64,000 nt of DNA from Lanius collurio. Lineage: Eukaryota > Chordata > Aves > Passeriformes > Laniidae. Positions 38,312 through 50,564 of the stretch are shown in pieces. Every line of letters begins with the position of its first letter. The stretch's first letter is position 1. Location of the stretch: NCBI GenBank assembly GCA_020086605.1, contig JACBWW010000049.1, forward strand, positions 5,310,316 to 5,374,315, given 5' to 3'. A model generated the notes under the pieces. It ran no database searches, had not been told where the DNA came from, and worked only from the letters and a program-made list of their open reading frames with translations. A program made the position numbers and the translations under genes.

Positions 38312-40671
38312 AGCTTTGTCTTGTCAAGAGTGGCAAAGGTGTTTTCACCTATTGCATGTCAAGATGCCTGAGATCCACTTACAGCACGACCTACATCTTT
38401 TCAAAGAGTCTTAGAATAAAAAATTCTCTCTTATCTCTTTGATGGCTACTTTGATCACTTCTTTCATCTCTTAAACAAAGTGGCCCATGCTTTCTGATGT
38501 TCATCTGGACTAATGAAGCATTTTTAATGATTGTCATTGTCTTTACACATCTCATGGTCTCTAACTGCACTGTCAAAGAATATTTCTTCACCCCCTTGAC
38601 TTCTATAAATGTCTCTGCTCTTTATAGAGACCTTTTGCTATAGATAACTTTTGCTGTAGTATCTAAGATTTAGAGGTTCATGGTGTGGGTAGAGATCAGT
38701 AGGTAGAGATGAAACACTGTTTTGGAGCACTGTAAGGTGCTCTCATATCATTCACAACATGTTTGTTGCCCATGAATTCTGTATTATGTGTTTATCAAGA
38801 GGTAGATTCAGTGTTGATTGGTCAGGGCAAAGAGGGAATTACAGGCAATATGAATAACAGACAAATGTAAAGTAAACTGGGCTTTCCACTGTATACCAAG
38901 TAATCATTACTATTTTCTCTCTCCTTTTTATTGCTTTTAAAGTGGGAACTGTGACATTGTACTATTATTTAGAATGTTCCTGTTTGTGAATGCACTGGGA
39001 CCAGACTCATTCTGCTGATTCTGTGTGCACACAGAGTTTGTTTTCCAATGTAAATATTTACTAAATCTTTGATGATGGAAGGGGATGCACCAATGACAGC
39101 TCAATACACAACACAAACACAGGCAAAAATACAAAATTTTTATCATGCATATCAGATAGAATCAAGCCACATCATATGAAACACAGTCTTTTTCATGACT
39201 GAGCTGGTGATTAATAAGCACTACCTTGATGATCCTATGCTGATGCATATAGAGTAAGTACTTATCTGTCTGCTGTGACAAAATATAGAAGAATTAGAAA
39301 AATCACAGTCTCCGCTTACTGGTTTTGAAACATTAAATTCATCAGTTGCCACCACTAACCTCATTAATTCCAAAACATTACTTAAAGCATGCATGTTAAA
39401 CAAATTCAGTTAACTGTTGGAATAATCTAAAAATATGGACATAGTCAATTATTTCAGCTCAGTTAATCAGAAATAGCTCTTTAAAGCCAGTAGCTTATAT
39501 TTCATAGAAACTTGCTTCCTATATATATTTTCATAACTTCACTTTCCATATTTTCACTTTTGTTTTTTAACAGAACCATACAATAGCTTTTTTGCCTATA
39601 ATATGAATTCTGTTTTTACTAAGTAATTTTACACATTCAAAATTCACTAAAGAACATGTTCAAAAGAGACTGCTAGAAATTAAAAACTAGTTGAATCTGC
39701 AGGAAGAAATATTTGCCATTTGAAAATAAAATGTCATTGAAACCAAGGAATTATAATTAAGGTTACTTTAACTATGAAATTACAGTTCTGAAAGTGTAAA
39801 ATAATGCTCCTTTAATATATTAGCTATATCACATATTTTTTTTGTTAACATTCAATTTCATTAAAATCAGAACAAAATAACACTTTTAAAATGACATCTT
39901 GAAATTACAGTTTTCTTCCTTTTTTTTCATCTTGAAAACATGAAAGAAAAAAAAAAGTTACATGACTTCTGATGCAGAGTTTTTGGGATTTTTTTTTTCA
40001 TTATAGACTCAGATTTAGATTAAAAATGAATTTACAAGTTTTTTATCATGTCCCGAGTGATAAAGCAGCAATGTCACTAAGTGATCATGTACAAAATTTC
40101 TCTGAAAAGCAGTTGTGTAATTATAAAGCAAAGAAATTCCCAGTTGGTGCCTCCTTACTGAGTTAAGCCAACATTAAAAGGAAGGCACAGCCCATGGTGG
40201 AAATAAATAAACCTTGGTGGAAGATTGCAGTGCAGCCAAAGGCAACTCTATGGATCCAAGGGTGTTAAGATGAGGTTGAGGAGCTGCAGCTCTAGCAGTC
40301 TGTGATGGTTTATTGGAGACATGGGAATGAGATGCTATGGGATCAGGAAGGATCTGGGGCAGGAATATCACCTGTGGGTAGAGTGAAATGTGTAGAAAAA
40401 ACCAGAAACTGCAGCACCGAAATCTGTTTTAGTGAAGACTGAGGGTTATTTCTCACTGAAGAGTAAACCAATTTTCAGTAAAGGTCGTATCTACTGCACT
40501 GGGGTATACATTTTTAATGAAAATAGCAGGGATTGTGGATGCTCATGAATGAATAACTGTGCATGAAGACCATCAGTACTGCTGTAACAAACAGATAATG
40601 CCCATAGTTCACCTTTCAAAGCTATTAATCTTCTAAATGGTGTTGTCTGTATCAATATCCTATACTGTTCC
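38312..40671. other. AT-rich non-coding stretch, no gene seen
   Basis: The first few hundred bases, where a minus-strand frame is open at 38391-38591, might hold more of the decayed hAT-like gene, but no family block is recognisable there. The rest is AT-rich with short T-runs. No other repeat is recognised. Confidence 0.5.
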
Positions 40672-41621
40672 TGTCATATATGAAATTTGAAGGTTGGTCT
40701 TTGCATATCAAGTGTTGTTAAGTGTTTTAATCAATTCCCAGTTAATTACCCTGGTTAATAAAGTTTTGTACTCTTTTTAATGACCCATCAGCCCAAATAC
40801 TGATTACCCAAGTCTTTATTAAAGGATATGCAGTTTCCAGTTCAAAATCCCTTTTGCAATGGATTTTCCAAGTTGTTAGTTCCCAGTTTAAATACAAATA
40901 ATGTTCTGAAGGTTTTATAGCAAGTTTCATATTTTTACACCATTGGTGACTGTTCCAAGAATGTTTAAATGATTGGTTTGTATTTTTACAAGCATGTTTT
41001 ATGCCTTTACAAATGATTTTAACATCCAACCCAACCTTAGAATGGACTCAGACACCCAGGTTTGTAACTGCCCCAGAGTATTTTTAGCTCCTGACAGTTA
41101 CCCTGCAGCTCGGCTCCATGGTAACCTGAATTTCAATGAGGGGACTTTCCCACCTTTGGAAAAAGTACCATCACCCTCTGGAACACAGCGAGCCATTGGT
41201 GGTCTGGGATAATCTCACTTCTACACCCCACCTATCACCTTGGACCATGTGGGCGGCCTGTGGGAGCATCAGGGCGGAGCTCAGGCACTATAAAATCGGG
41301 TGCACAGAGCCAGGAGGGGGTTTAGCCGATTGGAATTGGCCATTGACCAAGCTCAGTGCTGAGTACAGGCCAGCTTCCACTGGAAGCCAAACAGAAATAA
41401 TTGACTTTATATTGACTAAAGTCACCTCAGCACTCCCAGTGTTCCTTTCTGGTGGTCCAGAGAACAAAAAGGGCCAAAAGATCTCTGTATCGCCTGCATT
41501 CCTGGGGCCTTTAGATCGAGCCATTGGATCTCAATTTTAATTTTTAACTATTTTTGTTATTTTTCTTGCTTCTAAGAAATTTTATTTTATTTTAAGAAAA
41601 CAAGAGTTGTCTTGTTTCTCA
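40672..41621 (+). mobile_element. Solo LTR-like element, copy 1
   Basis: A 950 bp element beginning TGTCATATATG and ending TTGTTTCTCA, i.e. with the TG...CA ends of retroviral LTRs. A second copy with the same ends lies at 50565-51505. Internally it has an inverted CCAAT box at 41195-41199 and a TATA box (tataaaa) at 41289-41295, so the U3/R layout points to rightward transcription. The sequence ctgttc occurs at 40665-40670 and 41622-41627. This is a plausible 6 bp target-site duplication, although the left copy is one base away from TG. No gag, pol or env sequence lies beside it, so it looks like a solo LTR of an endogenous retrovirus. Short open frames inside it (for example 41136-41540) are incidental. 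Confidence 0.82.
41289..41295 (+). promoter_or_regulatory. TATA box of LTR copy 1
   Basis: tataaaa, preceded at about 90 bases by an inverted CCAAT box (41195-41199). The same arrangement exists in copy 2. Activity is unknown. Confidence 0.55.
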
Positions 41622-41627
41622 CTGTTC

Positions 41628-44600
41628 TTAACTATACAATCAACCACATATTGTCTTAAAAACGTGGTCAAAAGAGATTTTCATGCTAGTGCACCTTTAA
41701 TTTAGGAAGAATGTTTTTCTCTGTCAGTAAACCTTTTAGTCACAGATGTTTAGCTTGGTGAAATGAAATAGTTCCCAGTATGCTGAAAGTCTGTCTATGA
41801 TTAAATGTAATCATTTTTTAATTAACTAGAATTTTCAATATCTTGCAAGTACTCTTTATGAAGTTTTATTCAAACGAGGACATGGTTTACTTTAGTTTTT
41901 AAAGTTTGGAGCTCAGAGAAAAGGCAACCGAAGAGACAGTACAGATAAAATGAAGCTTAGCACAAGAAGAATGATGCACAAAATCTGCTTAAAGGCTGTT
42001 CAGGGTGTATGCACAGAAATGGACCTTGAGCAAGACCTTAACTCTGTATTAGTTTGATATAAACAGCCGTACAGCTGTTTGTATGTATCAGTATCTTAAC
42101 TCTATTGTTGTTATTAATTACTATGGTTACAACTGTAAATGAGTGCATGTGCAGAGCAGTTTCAGCCTGCTTGAGCAGCGGCCCAGAGAGCTCCATGTGA
42201 GACATCTCCCCAGGTGGACTGGCAGTCCTCCCCCAGGAAGTATCACAGGTGCTGTGCTTCAGCAATGCAATACAGAGCATCATGAGCCAGATAAAATCTT
42301 TCAAAGCCTCATGAAACATAGAACTGCATTATTACAGATTTACCTTCCTGCATCAACAGGCAGACAAATAGAAGATTATAAACCAGAGCAGTAAACCTAC
42401 TATTATTTCTTTTGAAAAAATCAAAGCTAAATGTTTTCCATCCGGAAATACATAAAAATTTCTTTTAATAATAACCAAGGATTTTGTTTTACCAAACTGA
42501 AAAATCTCAATTATATAAAGGACAAACCTTTCATTTCAGTAAATGCATACTATGGAGCAGTACTTTAATATCATATAAATGTTATAAATACTATCTAAAA
42601 AGTAATATTATAAAATAATGTGGAACATAATATTAAATGAAAACTAAAATGATAAAGGCATGTCATCTCATTAAGAAGAGATATTTCAAAAATGTTTTAC
42701 AAAATGAAAGAAAATTTTTAACGTTTTTGTTTGGAATTTTTGACACAAAACTAAATTAAAATCGAAAGGGATCTATTAAATATTTTGTTTTCAATTGAAT
42801 TTATCTTCTGAATAATCATCTCTATGTAGCTCTCCTCCTTCAAACAAACATTGTGTTGAACATGCATGAAATTAATTTAAATATATTCCTACATTTTTTG
42901 CTCTAGTGGTTATTAATGCTATTCTTCTGGTGCCTTAGTGGGCATTTAAAATGCCACCCAGCCACCATTCCTTCTGAGGAGAATTCTCAATCTATTGTAC
43001 AATCAAATGGAACAGGAAAGTCTCAGTCTAATTCTTGATGCAGATAAGATGGGACAGATGTATTTCAAGGCTTGGAAATGTATCTGAGAAAGGCATCTAA
43101 ACAATAAAAACCAATTTACTTGATTCAGGCTCAGGCTAAGCTTCCCTGATTGCACAGGTCCAGAAGGAAGAGGCAATCCCTGCAGTCAGCTTCTTGGCTT
43201 AGACTAAAAGAAAAGCTCAGTTTGGGAAGTAAAGATTACACGGTCCTTTCAACACCCCTGATTTGTTTGAGCTGGGTGTCACCCTCTGGTCACAGGGTGG
43301 ATGCTTTGTCAGGCAGGAGCAATCCTCCTTGCCCTCAAGAGTATGGGTGAAAGGTGGTAAATCATCCATTTTTTTGCTACTTTTCTTGAGATTTGTGAGG
43401 TGCTTCTGCAAAACAGCAGCGGCACTGCCTGCACCTACGCTGGGGTGGCATAGCTCAGGGCACTTTGGGATAGCAGATGCATAAGCATTAGATGTGAAAG
43501 TATTTCTGTCTCTGAGAATTAATGGTAGCAACCTAAGGGATGCCCAAATTGTCTCTCTGCCCCCCATCTGCATGGTGACATTCTCTGAGGGAAATTGTTT
43601 CTCTGCACCCAACAAAGTGAAGGAAGAAACCGGGGTGAGGAGGAAGCTCTTCCTGCCCTTCCCACAGACTGGCAGCAACATGGATTTCTGTGTTGGCAGC
43701 GTAAGACTGTGTGATGGTCACGAAATGGGACTGCAACCAGCAAGCGTCCGGGGGCAGGAGCTGGGAAGGGGCGGCATTGGAACAAGTAAAAAGCAAAGGA
43801 GTTTCCTTCCTTAGGAAGAGAAGCGAGAATTGGCTTGATTTAAAAAGGCCTAGCTTCTAAGCTCTAATTAAAACTTCAAATGAAGGGGAAGAGGAGGATG
43901 AAGGGAATGTGATTGCAGCACTTTCTTCTGCAAAAACTGCGCAGTGCAGGGGTCCCATTCATCTCCAGGAGGACATTCTGCCCTCACAAAACCAGCCCAG
44001 CCTGGCACCAGCCTGCACAGCCCCGGCTGCTCGTTAGAGCCAGGCACAAGTGCTCAAAGGACGTGTGAGCCGGATGAAAGGGACATTGGCACAGCTGTGT
44101 GGGGAAGTAGCTGTCACTCGTGGCTGTACCAGCATGGGGCTTTCGTGAACAGCAAAGCTGCTTCTCGTCTCTCAGATGCTCTCTATGGCCTCATTCCCAA
44201 GATCACCATTCACACAGTTCACTGAAGCTGAGGATGGGTTTCCTTCCAAAGAAGGATCAGGATGGGGAAGCTGCAAGACTGAAATCTGTTTTCAAAATGA
44301 GAGATCTGCTTCGTAGTACAGACACTGTCACTAAGCCCTGTCAGCCTGTGGCTTGGAGTGTGGACCAGGTTTGAACACGCATGTACACAGCCTGGGTGAA
44401 GCAAAGATAGTTTACTACTGGTGAATCTATAGAAAAAACAGTGCTCAGAAAGCACCAAAGCCAAGTGAGGCATAGGATGGGCTGACAGTCATGTACTTAG
44501 GGAAAGCTAATGGAGAAATATGTGGGAAATGACAGCCACTACTATGGCATGTGAAGAAGGGGGTGTTAAATTTGCAGGGGGCATAGGTTAATGCAGAGGA

Positions 44601-46959
44601 ATCCCAAATACACACTGGATATGCATTTCCATTTTACCCATAATAACCTTTCCATTTCCCATTTAGGCCTGAAGGCAGAGCTGGGGGTTACCTCCAGTCA
44701 GATTGTGTCCAAAACCCACTTCTATATGTAAGAATATTTTCCGCTCTGCAAGAGCAATCTGACCCTTGCTACCTGTGCAGCAGGTGTGAGCCTGTTTCCA
44801 CTTTGGGCAAAGCTGCTGCTTGCCAGTGATACAGGCAATTAAGGGTTTGGATGGGAGTGTGAGCTCAAGCCTGCAGCTCCCTGGCAGCACAGACATAGTC
44901 TGAATTTCCTTTCCTCAGGGAGGTTATGTCCTCCCCTGCATAAATATATAGCTGTTCTTGCTGTGTACATCTCCCCATTGCCACTGAGAATATCTATACA
45001 TCAATAGGGTTCTATATTTTTAAATGAATGCATCATTATGTACTGTCACAGCTCTGGTAATGCAGACTTTTCTCCATTAACATATTTTTCAAAAAGTTTT
45101 TATGCTGCTAAAAGAAAAATTGCTTTGAAAAATGTTTTTCTCCCATAAAATATTTCAGTTTAAAATATTGCCATTAATATTAATAATAATATTCTAAGAA
45201 GTATTCTTGCTTTTTCTAAAGTGGCAATTGAAAGCAGTCCTGAAAGATTTTTATTTTCTTTCAGTGTTGTCTTTCTCAGATCGTGTATCTGGCAGAAGAG
45301 AGTGCCTATGGGGAAAAAAGGAGAGAAAAGACCACAGTCACTAACACAGAGTATTTTAATACAGAACCAAATGAGTGCTGCAGCCTTTGTTTGGGTAATA
45401 AAGGAACAACTGATGTAGTGATAATATACTATTAAAAAAAGCCAATGTTTTGATACAATAATGCTCCCATTGCTATAGGGATTTTTCTACAGTTATTTAG
45501 TTGTGTAAATCATGTGTGTGTATATATATATATATAAATAAAACCAAGCTTCATGCCAAATCTTCAGGCAATTTTTACAGCCATTAGCAAGGCAAACATT
45601 AAGTACAGGAAGTTTCTTAACAGAAAAATAAAAGAAAAGCAGGAAAAAAAGTCCTTTTACAAGCTTCAACTGCCCAGACAATGCATCTTCTATCTGCAGG
45701 CATACAAATATACTGGAAGACAAAGCCTGTCCTGAATACCTAACAATAAATCTAGAACCATCGAGCTGGGCTTTAAGGGATCCTCTTACAACCTGCACTG
45801 AAGCAGCACCAAAATATACGCAGCACCCTTTATCTCAACTCTTCTTGAGAACCTTCAGTAAAGCAGCTCCTCAAGCCTTTTCCAGTATTTCATACATATA
45901 GGGAGTGTTACCGTATAACATTCATCCTAAATTGGCACATTTTTCATGAAACTTCTTATTCTGTACCAAGGACTGTGGAAAATAATGAATCACTGAGTTT
46001 TTTAGTACAAATTGTGTGTACTGGAGGACCGATAACTGTATTTGTCACTCTTGTCTTTTTCAGATTGAGCCCAGATTATTCAACTTAATCTTTATTCTTG
46101 TAGGGTTACTTGTTTGTCTTAAACCAACACTAAAGCTGATATACAGTCTAGATAAGGCCTTGTGATGGACAAACAGCATTGAGCCATGAAGGAAAAAAAA
46201 TAAAAGAAAGGCTTGCTCTGTCAAGCTCATCACACATACAACCAACTAAGAGCTGGTTTGGCTTCTATTGATCAAAGACCTTTAGAGTTCAAGGCAGTTT
46301 CTGCCCTCCACTGCAAGTTAGCACCACTGAGGACACAGACACTGCTACCCTCATTTTCACAGTGTGAGAACCTGCCCTGAAAATCTAAGTTGTTTTAGCT
46401 ATCTATTCTGTAGAAGAAAGAGTATTACAGATCTTACAGTAATTAAGATCTGCATACTGCATCTTCCAGCCAAATGCTTTCATTTTTAATAACCATTTAT
46501 TTTCTCCTTTTTATATTCTTTTCTTTTTGCTTCTGCAGAGTGCAGCAGCTCAAGATTCAATGGTGCTCAAAGAGTGGAGGCTTTGTAAACTGAATCAATA
46601 ATGCTTAAAATTTAATTAAGCTGTTGCATCTGAAGAACTGACTCCAAAAAGTATATGTGATCCATCATGATACAGCCAGTGCTGTTTCAACTACAGCAAT
46701 ATAAAAGTGCCCATCCTTTCATTGTAAGCCTTTGGCAACATGATATTTTTCTGCAGAGACACAGAAGAAAAGAAAAAATCCAGCCAGGAACTCCCTGCCG
46801 TTTACTTTGAAGTGTTCACCACTCTTTGACCTTCATAGCTAAGCATCCCTTCAAGCCCTACAAAACATGCATGGATTTCTGATCCCTAAATGTTTGATTT
46901 TCTCAAGGTATTTGGCTGCCCTTGCAGAGAATTATCACTGGAAAGGAGAGCAGAAACAA
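41628..46959. other. Non-coding stretch with a GC-richer, CpG-containing patch
   Basis: The left 1.4 kb is very AT-rich. From about 43130 to 44900 the sequence becomes GC-richer, with scattered CpGs densest around 43630-44170. The longest open frame of the window lies here on the minus strand (43217-43681, 154 codons), but several other frames are open over the same bases and no domain is recognisable. From 45000 it is AT-rich again, with a TG/TA microsatellite at 45513-45536. No gene can be supported. Confidence 0.5.
45513..45536. repeat. (TG)4(TA)8 microsatellite
   Basis: Four TG units pass directly into eight TA units, followed by an AT-rich stretch. Simple sequence repeat only. Confidence 0.85.
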
Positions 46960-47684
46960 CGTGAGTCAGGGCAATCCCAAGCACAAATACAGGTTGGGAG
47001 AATGGATTGAGAGTGAGATTTGGGAATGTTTGCTGATAGAAGCTCAGCATGACCTGGCAATGTCTGCTTGTGACCCAGAAAGCCAGCTGTATCCTGGGCT
47101 GCACACAAGAAGAGTGCAGAGCAGGTAGAGGGAGGGGATTCTTCCCCTGTACTCTGTTCTTGTGACCCTACCTAGAGTGCTGCATACAGCTCTGGAACCC
47201 TCACCATTAGAAGGACATGGATCTTCTGGACTGAGTCCAGAGGAGGAACATGAAGATGCTCAGAGGGCAGGAGCATCTCTCCTATGGAGACAGGCTGAGA
47301 GAATTGGAATTGTTCAGCCTGGAGAAGAAATGGCTTTGTGGAGACCTCACAGCACCTTCTGGTATTTAAATGGGAAACAAGAGCTGGAGAGGGACAGTGG
47401 ACAAGGGCTTGTGGTGACAGCACAAGGGGAAAATAGCTTTAGACTGAAAGAGGGTAGGTTTAGATTAGGTGTCAGGAAGAAACTCTTAACTGTGAGGGTG
47501 GTGAAGCACTGGAACTGGTTGCCTAGAGAGCTTGTGGATGTCCATCCCTGGAAGTGTTCAAGGCCAGTTTGGATGAGGCTTTGAGCAAATTGATCAACTG
47601 TGTGGCATCCCTCCACATGGTGGGGTGTTAAACTGAAAGATCTTACAGGTCCTTTCCAATCCACAGTATTCTGTGATTCTCTGA
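46960..47684 (+). mobile_element. CR1 LINE, 3' part including RT C-terminus
   Basis: The best-preserved CR1 copy on this strand. The left end still codes for the C-terminal tail of the CR1 ORF2 reverse transcriptase: the frame over 46922-47128 contains QGNPKHKYRLGEWIES, matching the family's 'GNPKHKYRLGEWIESSPEEKDLGV' region before frameshifts set in. Then follow recognisable blocks: 'cagaaagccagctgtatcctgggctgc', 'gaggggattcttcccctgtactctg', 'agaaggacatgg', 'gacaggctgagagaattgg', 'gttcagcctggagaaga', 'ccatccctggaagtgttcaag'. The element ends with the short repeat attctgtgattctctga. It is 5'-truncated and cannot move. The 140-codon frame at 47162-47584 lies in the non-coding 3' region and is not a gene. 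Confidence 0.93.
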
Positions 47685-50564
47685 GTTGTTTGGGGTATAA
47701 TTTTTGTACTTCAGTTGTAAAGGGAAAAGAAATATTCCAGCTCATAAACCGTGAGCAAAGGTGGTTTCTTGAGAAATTGCAAATACCTCTAACACCTTGG
47801 GAGTGTACTGGGGGCTGGGAAGGCCCCAGGACTCCCCTGACACTTCACAAAACACTCACACTAGCTCTTTGGGCTGTGCAAGCAGATCCCTCAGAGCCTG
47901 ACAGATCCATTAAACTAGAAATTGTAAGTAGGCAGCTGAATCTTTAAAAAAAATTAATTTATTTTAAAATCTATGTCCTAAATCACCAGACAGTTGAACA
48001 TTTTACCTATCTGGCTTTTCATTCTGAACTTCTTTCATGGGTCTTATTCTAATTAAGTATAAGAAAGAAAAAAATAAAGGAAAAGGGAGAAAAAAGGATG
48101 TCATGCTTTTGTAAATAATGCATGAACAGAACTTTTATAAAATTCTGAAATATTAAAATGGAAGTTTATTATGTTGTATAATGATTAATAATATTATATG
48201 AACGTATGAGAAATTTCCTAGAGAGATACTTAAAATAACTCAGAACACGGCTTTGTCACAGCTCTTTTAATGCTCTATTTTTATGTGTGCCAAAATTATT
48301 CTTTTTTAACATGTTCTGCATTTCTCCACATTGTGCTTACTCTGCCTCGCTCTGTGTTAGCATCACTGCATTGTATAAGAGCTCGAGGAGAAGGGACAGC
48401 TGGTTATGGCAGAGTCAGCTGGTGACGTTGTCAAGTTCCTTGATACATTAAAAAGCCAGGGAAAAACTGGTCATGCTGTAAACATCAAAGTTAATTCTCA
48501 CCAGAGGCTGCAGGTGACATCACGGGGTGTTTATACTAAATATCCTACAGCAGTAATATCACCTCCACCTGGGCATGATTCCTGCTTCTTACATGGATTA
48601 GTGAAAAAGATCCCTCCTGCCACCTCCCAGTCACTCTCAGATGCAGGAATGCTTCCCTGAAACACAAAACACCATAATATACACTCCTTCCTGAAGCTTC
48701 TACAAAAATAAAGAAAATATCAGAAGTTTTTACTGAAGTCCACAGAAATACAGCCAGAGTTGCAGAAGTTGACATGACACCCTAAAAGCTGAGTAGGAGC
48801 CTCACCAAGAAGCATTACTAAGAAATTACTGACTAGATTCAAGAAAAGACAGTATTTTTCAATTTATAGACACATAAATTTCATAAAACAGAGTTGTGCT
48901 CCAAAAACATTTCTACTTTGGGTCTGTTTTTCCAATATTATTCATTTTTAAAGGAGTAATTCAAGATTTTTTGGTCATATTTTCAAGATTTGAACATTTT
49001 CCAATACACAAAGCATAAAAACTACCACTGCTTCAAAAGTTAGTCATAAAGTCATAACTTTTAAAAATACAGGTTGCAATGCTGCAACAAAAGGTAATTT
49101 TTCATATATGTTTGAAGTGTTTTTCCATTGACTTTTAGCAAGATAAACTTTCTGTATTAGCAATTAGAAATGAAAAGTAGTTATCTTGACAGTTTTTGCA
49201 ATGTGGTCTGGGAAGTGCTATCTTTTGGAGGATTGGGAGTTTTAGTGCAGAGGGAGAAATCTCAGAAAACTTCCCTACTAGTACTTCTGAGATAATTCTT
49301 TTTCTGAAGTATATCTGTAAAAGATGCTGCAGAATGGGTTGGAATTAATTGGACTGGGGTTTGGTCAAAGCTTTATCTATTTCACTTTATGGCAATTTCT
49401 CTGCATAAAAGACTCTAATCAGACATTGCCTGCATTCCTAATGCCCTGCAAAAAAAAGAGGAATGTGCTTACCTAGGAGTAAAACATAGGGACTATAGGA
49501 CAGGAAGGAATAGGGTCATAACTCTGGCTCTTAACACCTGTTGGCTCGCTAGTAGCCATTAATATACTGATGCGTATTTCTTTTATGAAAGCAGCAGCAT
49601 CAGAAAATTAGTACTTGTCTGGGGCATAAAGTGGATTACTGTTTCCAAATTCTGTAGCTTTTGGAATATCTAATTCAGGGTCTAAATTTATGGTGCTTTT
49701 TCCTAACGTGCCTCCACACATTTGAAAAATTGCCAGCATTTTCTGATCTGGCTTTTACAGGTTGTTTCATAGATCTGCATACTCAGCTCAAGCTATTTAG
49801 CTGTATATACAAGCAATTTGAACAAGCATTTTGTTTCTTCTACTTCATAAAATATCCATCAAGCTTAGACATGCACTCCTGATCATTTTTCCCCGAGTTT
49901 TTTTTTCAGACTTACTCCATGGTCTCCTTCCTGTCCCTAGTGTCTTATTTCCGCTCTCTCTGTTGTTTCCAGCTGACACATTATCTGTTTCATAAGCCAG
50001 GAGCTGTAGGTTATTTCCACAGAGAACATCAGTTAGCTCTGGATTTCCCAAGCTACCATAGTCACTGACTCCAACACATTGCTTTGGCTCACTCCCACTT
50101 GCTTTTCCCACCTCCCTTTCCAAAGACTTTCCCTCTAAGCATCTGCCTCATTAGGCTGAGGGACAAACCCCACACTCATGGACTCCTTTCAAAGCTCAAC
50201 AGGAGCCTCTAAGGAATGCAAAATCCTGATCATGCCCACTAGAGTTGGTCCAAGGCAAATGAAGGCTGCTGGATACCAGTTCCATGTTTTCCTTATCCTA
50301 ACTCTTAGAGAGCAATTCCAGTCCTATTGCTCTCAAGTTCCCAGTGTACATTCCCTACACATAGGGCCTAGGCTAAATGCTTGAGTCATATGTCAAGGAT
50401 ATCCCTTAACCCTTAGCTTAAATCATGGAGAAGTGCCATGGTTCTTCACTGAGGACATTGTCCTCTCCAACAGGTCTCATATCTAAAGCTCATGGGGCAC
50501 ACTAAATGCTGCTCTGTGCAGAGCTGTGGGCCCGTGCCTGTGAGAGGTCAGTTTAGAGGAATGA
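47685..50564. other. AT-rich non-coding stretch, no gene seen
   Basis: No coding or repeat signal recognised between the CR1 copy and the second LTR. Short frames at 47600-47947 and 48406-48660 lack known domains. Confidence 0.5.

Noticed and set aside
41136..41540. 134-codon open frame, with a related frame in the second LTR
   Set aside because: It sits inside the LTR-like element over promoter sequence. The similarity between the two frames comes from LTR homology, and the lengths differ because of indels.
43217..43681. 154-codon minus-strand open frame, the longest in the window
   Set aside because: No recognisable domain, and several other frames are open across the same bases on both strands; the locally GC-richer composition lowers stop-codon frequency.
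47162..47584. 140-codon plus-strand open frame
   Set aside because: It lies entirely in the non-coding 3' region of a CR1 element and comes from the repeat.
41622..50564. Possible provirus interior between the two LTRs
   Set aside because: No retroviral protein similarity is visible, the flanks do not form a shared target-site duplication, and a CR1 occupies part of the interval.
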